Part shown: positions 5,619 through 12,032 of the stretch, in pieces
Position numbering within the stretch: the stretch's first letter is position 1
How the letters are laid out: each line of letters starts with the position of its first letter
Source: CAYLLT01 sp964384465
GTDB lineage: Bacteria > Planctomycetota > Phycisphaerae > UBA1845 > PWPN01
Length of the DNA: 12,032 bases
Assembly: GCA_964384465.1 (NCBI GenBank)
Contig: CAYLLT010000151.1
Span: 1 to 12,032, forward strand
Direction: 5' to 3'
Translations under genes and position numbers: made by a program
The notes under the pieces: generated by a model
Database searches by the model: none
What the model was told of the DNA's origin: nothing
The model's input: only the letters and a program-made list of their open reading frames with translations

Positions 5619-7544
5619 ATGGACCGGCCCACGCTCACCTCGGCTGTCCTCGCGTTTCTGCTGATCACCTCCGCGGCGGTTGCCGATGACCCAACCACCG
5701 CTCCCGCCACCACGCAACCGGCCGGCGGCACGCTCCAGGGCATCGTGTTGAATCTGATCGGCGGCGGCGTGCTGGACGCGAAGGTGCGGATCGAATCGCC
5801 CAAGGCCGATCCGGGCGCCGCTCCGCTCGCGGAAGGGACCACCAACCGGACGGGCGACTTCGAGCTGGCCATGCCGAAGCTGGCGGGGATCGACCGGCTG
5901 CGCGTGCGCGTTCAGAAATCCGGATACGCCGAGTTCGTCAGCGAGGTCGAGATCGAGCCGGATGCCGACCTGCCCTTCATCGATGTCACGCTCGAAGGGA
6001 CCAGCACAATCAGCGGCGAGGTCCGCGCGTTCGATACCAATGCCCCCGTGCCCAAGGTAAGTATCGAATGCGAGAGCGCCGGGCGTCAGATGCGGACGCT
6101 CACCGATGAGAAGGGGCGATATACGATCGAGAATCTGAGCACCGGTCCGGCGATCGTTACCGCTATGGCCGAGGGCTGCGGCATCGAGCGGAAACAGGTG
6201 GACATCGGCTCCGAGCAGGTGCGGCTGTTCTTCGAGGTGCGGCCGGAGCGGCTCATTGACTTAACTGTGACCACTGACCAGGGGGATCCGGGTGCGGGGG
6301 TTGCGGTGGAAGTTCTTACCGAGCCTCAGCAGCTTCTGCTGTATGCGACGACGGATGACAAGGGCAAGGCGGCGCTGCACGGCATCGCGGCCGATTCGGA
6401 GAAGGTCAGCTTCCGGCTGAACGGCGAGAAGTATGTGCATATGCCGGAGTTTGGCGAGCCGTTCGAGCTGCCCAAGCCGCGGGTGGCGACGAAAGAGCAG
6501 GACAACAAGCGGCCGCCAATCAAACATGCCCTGACGGTCACGCGGTCGGCGATGATTCAGGGCACGGTGGTGGACAGGGTGAGCGGGAAGCCCGTGCTCG
6601 GCGTTCGCGTCATTGCCGGCCGCGAGCAGTACGGCAGCGCCCCGATGATCTGGACGTCTTCGGACGGCACGTATGAACTCGCGGGCCTTCCGCCCGGCAA
6701 GAACGTCATCTCGTTCCAACACGATGACCACGCCACGCTCATCAGCGAAGTGGATCTCACCGCCGGCAAAACGGCGACGCTCGATGCGGCGCTCGAATCG
6801 GGCGAAACGCTCGGCGGCCAGGTCGTGGATGATAAAGGTCAGCAGATCGAGGGCGTCTGGGTGACGGCTGAAAGCTGGAAGGGCTACAGCACGCTCGGCA
6901 TGCGGACGGTCACCGATGAGAAGGGTCGATTCTCTTTCGCCCATGCGCCGCCCGGCCAGATCGCGGTGAGCTTCGCCAAGCCCGGCTACGGGCAGCCGGT
7001 CTCGTTTACATTGGCGACCGGCAAATCGGATTACCGGCTGGAGATGAAAAAGGCCGCTCCGTCGCCCGGACGGCCGCAGCGGGGGGGGCCGGCGCCCGCC
7101 GCCGCGCGGGGCGGCAATCTCAAAATCGGCGACAAAGTCCCCGAGCTCACCATGAAGGCCACCGACGGCAGGGAGTACAAGCTGTCGGCGCTCAAGGGCA
7201 AGTACGTGTTCATCGACTGCTGGGCGAGCTGGTGCGGGCCGTGCATGGGCGAGGTGCCCAACGTGAAGGCCCTGCACCACGCGCTGAGGACCCGCAACGA
7301 TTTCGTGATGATCGGCGTCAACCTGGACCGCGACCGGGCGGCCTTCGATCGGACCGTGAAAAAAAATGAGATGAACTGGGTGCACGTCACCGGACCGGAC
7401 TCCGGCGCGGAGAAGGTTTTTGAGACGCTCGGCGGCTTCGGGATCCCCTACACCTGCCTCATCGGTCCCGACGGCAAGCTCATCGCGCGAGGGCTTCGTG
7501 GCGAAGGGCTGGCCGAGGAAGTGAAGAAGCATTTGTCGAAGTAG
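5619..7544 (+). CDS. Secreted thioredoxin-like (TlpA/AhpC-type) protein with carboxypeptidase-regulatory-like domains
   Basis: A 641-residue protein. Residues 1-22 look like a signal peptide (LTSAVLAFLLITSAAVA, cut before DDP), followed by a Thr/Pro-rich linker. Four or five carboxypeptidase-regulatory-like beta-sandwiches follow at roughly 35-120, 127-205, 208-290, 309-390 and 395-475; two share a TDEKGR turn (RTLTDEKGRY, RTVTDEKGRF). A Pro/Gly/Ala linker (about 476-497) joins them to a thioredoxin fold at 499-641 with WASWCGPC (Cys539, Cys542) and cis-Pro in GIPYT (Pro610). It is probably a periplasmic or surface thiol-disulfide protein, oxidant or reductant unknown. The linker is encoded by a run of eight G, a possible slippage site. 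ATG 5619 was chosen because the signal peptide follows at once; no Shine-Dalgarno is seen. It converges with the TIR genes 40 bases downstream. Confidence 0.82.
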   Translation: MDRPTLTSAVLAFLLITSAAVADDPTTAPATTQPAGGTLQGIVLNLIGGGVLDAKVRIESPKADPGAAPLAEGTTNRTGDFELAMPKLAGIDRLRVRVQKSGYAEFVSEVEIEPDADLPFIDVTLEGTSTISGEVRAFDTNAPVPKVSIECESAGRQMRTLTDEKGRYTIENLSTGPAIVTAMAEGCGIERKQVDIGSEQVRLFFEVRPERLIDLTVTTDQGDPGAGVAVEVLTEPQQLLLYATTDDKGKAALHGIAADSEKVSFRLNGEKYVHMPEFGEPFELPKPRVATKEQDNKRPPIKHALTVTRSAMIQGTVVDRVSGKPVLGVRVIAGREQYGSAPMIWTSSDGTYELAGLPPGKNVISFQHDDHATLISEVDLTAGKTATLDAALESGETLGGQVVDDKGQQIEGVWVTAESWKGYSTLGMRTVTDEKGRFSFAHAPPGQIAVSFAKPGYGQPVSFTLATGKSDYRLEMKKAAPSPGRPQRGGPAPAAARGGNLKIGDKVPELTMKATDGREYKLSALKGKYVFIDCWASWCGPCMGEVPNVKALHHALRTRNDFVMIGVNLDRDRAAFDRTVKKNEMNWVHVTGPDSGAEKVFETLGGFGIPYTCLIGPDGKLIARGLRGEGLAEEVKKHLSK

Positions 7545-7584
7545 GATCCCCCCCCGAGGACACCCGGATTGATGATGAGTGTTT

Positions 7585-8217
7585 TCAGGCGGAGATCCGT
7601 GACTTCCGACGAAGGCGACGCACTGGACGGAGGCGCCCCAATGTTCCACTTTTCCGAAGCCTCATAAGCTCTTGAAGAATGCGCTCCGGTGACAAGCGCA
7701 TGCCAGAAAGTCGGTTGAACTCCCGTGTAAACTTATCGAGTTCCACCGGTTCGATAGGTAATAGATCCGTCGGAATACCCACTTTGCGATAGACCTTCTT
7801 AAGAACGTCTACTTTGTCTTTCGTGAGTGGACGAATTGATTCAACAACCATCTTTACGACATCATCTACTCGGGAGATGGGGAACGCAACGAAATCCTGG
7901 AGAAAGGCGGGAAGATCGCCCGCGGTAGCGTTCTGGAGCAAAACGAACACTGATTTCCGCCACGCCATAGCCGCACCGATTTCCACGGCTAGATTTGGAG
8001 AACGAGAACTTGAGGACGTAAGAATCATTACCATGACTGAACTGCCTGCAAGCGCTTCTCGGAGCTCTTCGACGACGCGGCCGGTGGAGGGCACAGCGTG
8101 GTAGCCAAACACTGATAATCCCTGCTCCTCAAGCTTCTGGCGCACCACATCCGCGACGGCCATGTCTTGACGGGCGTAGGAAAGAAAAACGTCATAGCTA
8201 TTCGAACGTTTAGGCAT
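7585..8217 (-). CDS. TIR-domain protein with a C-terminal helical extension (second of a pair)
   Basis: A 210-residue protein. Residues 8-135 form a TIR domain: YDVFLSYARQD (box 1), then FGYHAVPSTGRVVEELREAL, VMVMILTSSS, and SPNLAVEIGAAMAW with Glu79 at the position of the catalytic Glu of NAD-consuming bacterial TIRs. The last 80 or so residues (VDVLKKVYRKVGIPTDLLPI onward) are predicted helical and end in a very basic tail (RLRPVRRLRRKSR); no known domain was recognised. It starts inside the last codons of the preceding TIR gene (8-base overlap, ATGCCTAA), with a GAGGGAG just upstream, so translation is probably coupled. Composition is clearly more AT-rich than the flanking genes, suggesting transfer. 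An antiphage or stress role is inferred from the family; no ThsA-like partner is visible. Confidence 0.78.
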   Translation of the reverse strand: MPKRSNSYDVFLSYARQDMAVADVVRQKLEEQGLSVFGYHAVPSTGRVVEELREALAGSSVMVMILTSSSSRSPNLAVEIGAAMAWRKSVFVLLQNATAGDLPAFLQDFVAFPISRVDDVVKMVVESIRPLTKDKVDVLKKVYRKVGIPTDLLPIEPVELDKFTREFNRLSGMRLSPERILQELMRLRKSGTLGRLRPVRRLRRKSRISA

Positions 8218-8659
8218 TTCGCTCCCTCGCAGCAGTCTTTAGGCGGGTTGCTATCTCGCGTAAACACTGCTCAAAGTCATTTAGATTATACGCTTTCTTC
8301 GATTGAATCATAGCCGGGATCGCATCAATCTGAACGTGATAAAGGATTGCTGTTATCCGAAGGTGCTTGCTCCAGCCCCACGCCGCTCCAACCTCCAGCA
8401 AGACCCAGGGCCGGTTCACGGACTGCGGTGTAAGCAAAACGACTAGTTCCCTGGATCGTTTGATCTCTTTCCGGATCGTCTCCGGGATGTCATCACCACC
8501 ATTGATATCCCGATCATCGCGGAAAGTGGTTGCACCAGTTTTTCCGATCATGTCACATATGACGGTGGCGATCCATTTGTCCGCTGTCGCATGACTCACG
8601 AACACCTGGTAACGTGACGATTGGCGTCGGCCCGATCGCTGATGCTTTCTCTTTGCCAT
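8210..8659 (-). CDS. TIR-domain protein (first of a pair)
   Basis: A 149-residue single-domain TIR protein. After a basic N-terminus (KRKHQRSGRRQSSR) come YQVFVSHATADKW (box 1), a TTFRDDRDINGGDDIPETI segment, ELVVLLTPQSV, and RPWVLLEVGAAWGW, where Glu89 aligns with the catalytic Glu of TIR NADases. EVGAAWGW here and EIGAAMAW in the next gene suggest related paralogues. A local hand count gives about 40% GC (8281-8340) against about 77% in a stretch of the neighbouring alaS. The gene lies 55 bases after alaS on the same strand and overlaps the next TIR gene by 8 bases, so it may be read from the alaS transcript or from a weak promoter in that gap. AAGG lies about 12 bases before the ATG. Ligand and partner are unknown. 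Confidence 0.78.
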   Translation of the reverse strand: MAKRKHQRSGRRQSSRYQVFVSHATADKWIATVICDMIGKTGATTFRDDRDINGGDDIPETIRKEIKRSRELVVLLTPQSVNRPWVLLEVGAAWGWSKHLRITAILYHVQIDAIPAMIQSKKAYNLNDFEQCLREIATRLKTAARERNA

Positions 8660-8714
8660 ACCGAACTTTCACCTTCTTCTGCCGGTCAGGCCCATTGGGC
8701 TCCAGAGATCGCAG

Positions 8715-11700
8715 TCAGCCCAGCTTGCTGCGGATCCACGCTTTGGCGGCTTCGAGCGCGGCGGGGATGCCGTCGGGGTTGTTGCCGCCGGCCTGGGCGA
8801 GGTTGGGTTTGCCGCCGCCGCGGCCGTCGATGGCGGGGACGACGTGCTTGATGAGGTCGCCGGCCTTGAGGCCCTTGGCGATGAGGTCGTCGGTCATGGC
8901 GGCGATCAGCAGCGGCTTGCCGTCCGTGCGGGCGCCGAGGAGCACCGCGGCCGAGCCGGCTTGCGTGCGCAGCCAGTCGGCGGCTTCGCGGATCTGCTCG
9001 ACCGGCACTTCCGGCATCTCGCCGATGATGATGGCGCTGCCGTTGACGCGCTCGGCCCGTTCGAGCAGTTGCTGCCGGGCGGTGTTGGCCGCGCCGGCGG
9101 TCTGGACCGCCTGCTGTTTGCTCTGCTTTTTGACGATCTGCTGCAATTCGGCGATCAGTTCGCGCAGCGCGATGCGGTCGCGGATGGGGATTTCCGCGTC
9201 GGCCATCTTCTTCTGTAACTCGGCGATACCGCCGGAGACATGATCTTCGGATCCTGACCGGATCGATGCCGCCCACTTGCGCAGGTGCCGCCCGGCTTCG
9301 ATCGCCTGCTGCGCCTTCTCGCCGCTGATGCCGACCACGCGGCGGATGCCCTTGGCCACCGACTCTTCCGCCGTCAGCACGAACGGACCGATCTCGCCGG
9401 TGCGCTTCACGTGCGTGCCACCGCAGAACTCGACGGAGTATTTCATCCACTCGGGGTTCTGCGGGTCGCGCAGCATGGCGTCGATGTCCGCCCCGATCGA
9501 AACCACGCGCACCGTCTCCGGATATTTTTCGCCGAACACCGCCCGCAATGTATTGATCTTCCGCGCCTCCGCCTGCGGCACTTCCTTCGTGTAGACCAGA
9601 TAGTCAGCCTGAAGTTGCTGCGTGCACAGCGCTTCGATCCGCTCGGTTTCCTCCGCCGTCAGCGGCTTGTTGTGTGAGAAATCGAAACGCGTCTTGTCCG
9701 GATCGACGAGCGAACCCTTTTGATCGACCTTCCCGCCACCGCCGATCTCCAACACCTCGCGCAGCGCCCAGTTGAGGACGTGCGTGGCGGTATGGTTCTT
9801 CACTGTGAATACTCGATTTGGTGCTACACGTCCTGTTACTACGTCGCCGTGATGAAAAGCTCCTTCAGTAACCATTCCCCAGTGGATGACCACTTTGTCC
9901 CAACGGGCTGTTTGTTGCACTTCAAGAGTTGCAAGATTGCCCTTTACAAGCCCCGTGTCACCAACCTGGCCGCCTTGTTCCGCATAAAAGCATGTCTTAT
10001 CGAGAATCACTCCACCTTCTTCACCTTTGTTTAGAACAGTATTTCTAATCGCGTATGGGTACTGATTCTCATCGAATCTTATGAAGGCTCGAATGGATCC
10101 ATGAAGCTCGGACACGATGTATTTGTGAGAGTCATCCGTCGCTTCCTCTAGAATCTTCTCCTCATCCCGGTGTACATCAAAATCGAAGTGCGCTGTACGA
10201 CGGTCAAGGCGATCTGAAGCACGTGCCCGTTTGCGAGCATCTTCCATCAATCGTTCATATTCACTGATATCAACCCTCATGCCGCGTTCGCGGGCCATGA
10301 CTTCCGTGAGATCGATCGGAAAACCGTACGTATCGTGAAGTTTGAATGCGTCTTCGCCGCTGATGACGGAGCGGCCACTCTGTTTTCCACGTTCGGCGGC
10401 CTCTTCGAAGAGCGCGATGCCGCGGTCGAGCGTTTTGATAAATGATTCTTCTTCGTCGCGGATCAGATCGGAGACGCGATCTGGTTTCGCTTTCAACTCA
10501 GGGAAGGCGTTGCCCATTGCTTCGACGACCACGGGGACCAGCTTGCACAGGAACGGTTCATGTACGTTGAGATATTGGCGGCCATAGCGGACGGCGCGGC
10601 GGAGGATGCGGCGTAGGACGTAGCCGCGGCCTTCGTTGCTGGGGACGGCGCCGTCGGTGATCGCGAAGGTCAGACAGCGGATGTGATCGGCGATCACGCG
10701 GTAGGCGATGTCCTTCATGACCGCAGCGCGGTCCGCTCCCACCGCTCCCTTACGGTCGCGGCTCGGAATATTATCGCGGCTCGGATTTGAGGAGATGCGG
10801 ACCTGATCCGAGCCGCGACCGTGAGGGAGCGGTTGATCGGAGCTCGTACTCGCCGACGGCAATAAATCCGCCCCCTGGCCTTCGCGGACATACGTACACG
10901 CTGATGCCACTGCTTCTGGCTTCCAGAGATACCGCGTGCTGCCATGTCGCGTCCAGGCCTTGGTTTCAGAAGGGAATGCCCGTGCCTCCACCATTCGGCG
11001 CGTAGCATACGATTTCAGGTCGTTCATGACCTTCTCGGGCGGATCGTCGGCACTTACGACCAGATGGACGTGGTTGGTCCGAACGTTCAACTCGTGCAGT
11101 TCCCATCCCCGGTACGCGCACACTTCACGGATGGTTCGGGCGACCACCTCTCGGCGACGTTCATCCAGGACCACTACTTCGTGTTTAAGGCGAATAAACT
11201 CGTTTCGTTCGCGCTGTGCATCGGGATCGAGGAACGGTTCTCCGGGCGCGTTGTGTTCACGATCCACGGAGCCTCGTTCGGTGCCATGGAGCCAGCTCCC
11301 ATAAGTGTGAAAGGTTATTAAGTACGCGAGCGGTCCCGGAACCCCTCCCTTACGGTCGGGGCTCGGATTGGAGCTGTCGGGGCTCGGATTGGAGCTGGGA
11401 TCCGAGCCGCGACCGTGAGGAAGCGGTTGATTCAGATCCGATTCGAGGAGACCGGTATACGGCGAGGCGCCGGTGACGCGCTCGATGCCGTTGAAGATGG
11501 GGGAAAAGATGTCGGTGTCGTAGTTGCTGAACTGGCCGAGGCGGCCGGACTGCATGCCTTGCAACACCGCGGTGATGCGTTCGAAGCCCATGCCGGTGTC
11601 CACGTGGCGGGCGGGCAGGGGGGTTAGCTTGCCGTCCTGGCCGCGGTTGAACTGGATGAAGACCAGGTTCCAGATCTCCATCACGCGGGGATCACCCTGG

Positions 11701-12032
11701 TTGACCAGCGAAGCACCGGACATATCCGGCGTCAAGTCGATGTGAATCTCGCTGCATGGCCCGCAGGGGCCGGTGTCGCCCATCTCCCAGAAGTTGTCCT
11801 TCTTGTTGCCGGGGTGAATGTTCGCGGGGTCGATGTCGGTGACCGACAACCACAGGTCGTGGGCCTCGGTGTCGGGGGCGAGCCCTTCGTGCTCGTCGCC
11901 CTGGAAATACGTCGCGTGCAGGCGGTGCTTGTCGATGCTCCAGACCTTCGTGAGCAGCTCCCAGGCCCAGCCGATGGCTTCCTTCTTGAAGTAGTCGCCG
12001 AACGACCAGTTGCCGAGCATCTCGAAGAAGGT
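8715..12032 (-). CDS. alaS: Alanyl-tRNA synthetase with an in-frame REP-transposase insertion (N-terminus outside window)
   Basis: Charges tRNA(Ala) with alanine in the cytoplasm and hydrolyses mischarged products. The visible 1105 residues begin at TFFEMLGNWSFGDYF; by comparison with E. coli AlaS about 88 N-terminal residues lie beyond the edge. Seen in order: GDTGPCGPCSEI, VDTGMGFERITAVLQ (motif 3), then a foreign 230-residue insert (visible residues about 202-431), then AYRVIADHIR and SNEGRGYVLRRILRRAVR, the editing-domain zinc motifs HTATH (9780-9794) and CGGTH (9411-9425), and the C-Ala domain RGGGKPNLAQAGG. No stop or frameshift breaks the frame, so the enzyme may still work. The protein would be about 1190 residues, against 876 in E. 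coli. Residues encoded at about 9800-10345 use much more AT-rich codons than the rest. The TIR genes follow 55 bases downstream. Confidence 0.93.
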   Translation of the reverse strand, partial: TFFEMLGNWSFGDYFKKEAIGWAWELLTKVWSIDKHRLHATYFQGDEHEGLAPDTEAHDLWLSVTDIDPANIHPGNKKDNFWEMGDTGPCGPCSEIHIDLTPDMSGASLVNQGDPRVMEIWNLVFIQFNRGQDGKLTPLPARHVDTGMGFERITAVLQGMQSGRLGQFSNYDTDIFSPIFNGIERVTGASPYTGLLESDLNQPLPHGRGSDPSSNPSPDSSNPSPDRKGGVPGPLAYLITFHTYGSWLHGTERGSVDREHNAPGEPFLDPDAQRERNEFIRLKHEVVVLDERRREVVARTIREVCAYRGWELHELNVRTNHVHLVVSADDPPEKVMNDLKSYATRRMVEARAFPSETKAWTRHGSTRYLWKPEAVASACTYVREGQGADLLPSASTSSDQPLPHGRGSDQVRISSNPSRDNIPSRDRKGAVGADRAAVMKDIAYRVIADHIRCLTFAITDGAVPSNEGRGYVLRRILRRAVRYGRQYLNVHEPFLCKLVPVVVEAMGNAFPELKAKPDRVSDLIRDEEESFIKTLDRGIALFEEAAERGKQSGRSVISGEDAFKLHDTYGFPIDLTEVMARERGMRVDISEYERLMEDARKRARASDRLDRRTAHFDFDVHRDEEKILEEATDDSHKYIVSELHGSIRAFIRFDENQYPYAIRNTVLNKGEEGGVILDKTCFYAEQGGQVGDTGLVKGNLATLEVQQTARWDKVVIHWGMVTEGAFHHGDVVTGRVAPNRVFTVKNHTATHVLNWALREVLEIGGGGKVDQKGSLVDPDKTRFDFSHNKPLTAEETERIEALCTQQLQADYLVYTKEVPQAEARKINTLRAVFGEKYPETVRVVSIGADIDAMLRDPQNPEWMKYSVEFCGGTHVKRTGEIGPFVLTAEESVAKGIRRVVGISGEKAQQAIEAGRHLRKWAASIRSGSEDHVSGGIAELQKKMADAEIPIRDRIALRELIAELQQIVKKQSKQQAVQTAGAANTARQQLLERAERVNGSAIIIGEMPEVPVEQIREAADWLRTQAGSAAVLLGARTDGKPLLIAAMTDDLIAKGLKAGDLIKHVVPAIDGRGGGKPNLAQAGGNNPDGIPAALEAAKAWIRSKLG
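9800..10345. other. AT-rich mosaic segment within alaS
   Basis: Codon use changes sharply near 9800 and again near 10345, with an intermediate zone to about 10500. A hand count gives about 37% GC at 10021-10080, against about 77% at 8761-8820 in the same gene. The encoded part, from about SEYERL to APNRVFTVK, spans the end of the tRNA-recognition region and the beta-barrel before the editing domain, and still looks like AlaS. This suggests gene conversion or recombination with a foreign alaS. The boundaries are estimates by eye. Confidence 0.5.
10742..10837. repeat. REP palindrome pair, 3' flank of the transposase (alaS sense)
   Basis: The arms 10742-10767 and 10807-10832 are complementary at 25 of 26 positions; the single exception is a T-G wobble (CCCTTACGG facing CCGTGAGGG). 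The same wobble occurs in the other REP pair. TTGAT (10833-10837) follows the arm, as at 11427. A partial third copy (CGCGGCTCGGA) lies at 10775-10785. In the AlaS frame the repeat reads DQPLPHGRGSD and then SRDRKGAV with no stop. Confidence 0.85.
10857..11330 (-). CDS. REP-associated tyrosine transposase (RAYT, Y1/IS200-like) region lacking its own start and stop
   Basis: About 158 residues inside the AlaS reading frame match the RAYT class of Y1 HUH transposases: AYLITFHTYGSWLHGTERGS at the N-terminus, LNVRTNHVHLVVSADDPPEK with the HUH pair (His87 and His89 counted from the first residue here), and STRYLWKPEAVASACTYVREGQG with the probable catalytic Tyr147. Such enzymes nick and join single-stranded REP hairpins. 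From memory, relatives begin MAYLITF; here that codon is CTC (Leu), no ATG, GTG or TTG lies just upstream in frame, and no stop follows the C-terminal GQGADLL. It can therefore only be made as part of AlaS unless an internal start is used. All expected motifs are present and no frameshift is seen, so the insertion may be fairly recent or under selection. Confidence 0.85.
11342..11431. repeat. REP palindrome pair, 5' flank of the transposase (alaS sense)
   Basis: The arms 11342-11367 and 11401-11426 are inverted copies of a 26-base REP unit with several mismatches; the outer arm continues into TTGAT (11427-11431), shared with the other pair. The left arm differs from the better-preserved copies at about three positions. 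Between the arms a 21-base unit is repeated perfectly in tandem (11356-11376 and 11377-11397), adding SSNPSPD twice to the protein. The whole repeat is open in the AlaS frame. Confidence 0.8.

Larger units (their letters stand above)
10742..11431 (-). mobile_element. REP-RAYT-REP element inserted in frame in alaS
   Basis: A 690-base unit (exactly 230 codons) bounded by two palindrome pairs, each about 90 bases, with a REP-associated transposase reading frame between them. Both outer and inner REP copies on the alaS-sense strand begin ATCAACCGCT and code for (N/D)QPLPHGRGSD; the opposite-facing halves code for SPDRKGGV or SRDRKGAV. Removing 10742-11431 would rejoin alaS in frame as ...ESDL-M-GADRAAV..., a plausible native loop. 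The boundaries come from the shared REP ends; no obvious target duplication was seen. Whether the element is still mobile is unknown. Confidence 0.8.

Noticed and set aside
4902..5717. Minus-strand frame of 271 codons across the FG-GAP gene and the hairpin
   Set aside because: It is antisense to the FG-GAP repeats, and its unusual KVESRQSKVE stretch is just the translated heptamer hairpin.
6261..7649. Minus-strand frame of 462 codons opposite the thioredoxin fusion gene
   Set aside because: It is an Arg/His-rich shadow of a gene with signal peptide, domain repeats and CGPC motif on the other strand.
7585..8659. Thoeris antiphage system
   Set aside because: TIR proteins are present but no ThsA (SIR2 or transmembrane effector plus SLOG) gene is visible, so the label is not supported.
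10944..11321. Plus-strand frame opposite the transposase
   Set aside because: It lacks any motif, while the minus strand carries HVH and YVREGQG in the correct order.
10742..11431. Intein or self-splicing intron in alaS
   Set aside because: There is no Cys/Ser at the left border, no terminal His-Asn, no splicing-block motifs and no group I/II core. The content is a Y1 transposase flanked by REP palindromes.
1..12032. CRISPR array, tRNA or rRNA genes
   Set aside because: No regularly spaced direct repeats and no tRNA- or rRNA-like sequence were seen on either strand by eye.

Overview
The window looks like chromosome from a high-GC planctomycete-like bacterium (Planctomycetota, perhaps Phycisphaerae), probably from a draft or metagenome assembly. 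This placement is inference. It rests on a dockerin-like acidic tail on a secreted protein at the left edge, a seven-repeat FG-GAP lipoprotein, a secreted thioredoxin fused to several beta-sandwich domains, and palindromic repeats that I recall as frequent in such genomes. No rRNA, tRNA or CRISPR array was seen.

Left part (1-2938). The end of a plus-strand dockerin-type protein runs head-on into a broken TIR-domain gene. Next come two minus-strand genes that look like one operon: a secreted lipoprotein of the glycoside-hydrolase-like GHL10 (DUF187/YngK) family, then an alkaline-phosphatase-superfamily phosphodiesterase resembling EboF.

Middle (2939-5618). About 540 bases hold no gene, but contain a hairpin repeat and what appears to be the 5' end of a group II intron. 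Then come a DUF433 antitoxin and a DUF5615-type PIN-like toxin with a clear promoter and a candidate operator. A divergent FG-GAP beta-propeller lipoprotein follows, ending in an ordered hairpin made of eleven 7-base units.

Right part (5619-12032). A secreted protein with carboxypeptidase-regulatory-like domains and a C-terminal TlpA-type thioredoxin domain converges on a minus-strand block: alaS (alanyl-tRNA synthetase, N-terminus cut by the window edge), followed by two overlapping low-GC TIR-domain genes that may be an antiphage module.

The main discovery is inside alaS. A 690-base element made of a REP palindrome pair, a REP-associated tyrosine (HUH/Y1) transposase and a second REP pair sits in the catalytic-domain loop between motif 3 and the RVIADHIR segment. 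It is in frame, has no stop codon, and the transposase has no start or stop of its own. AlaS would therefore be made with about 230 extra residues while keeping every hallmark motif visible here. The same gene also carries an unusually AT-rich central stretch, so alaS is mosaic in two independent ways.
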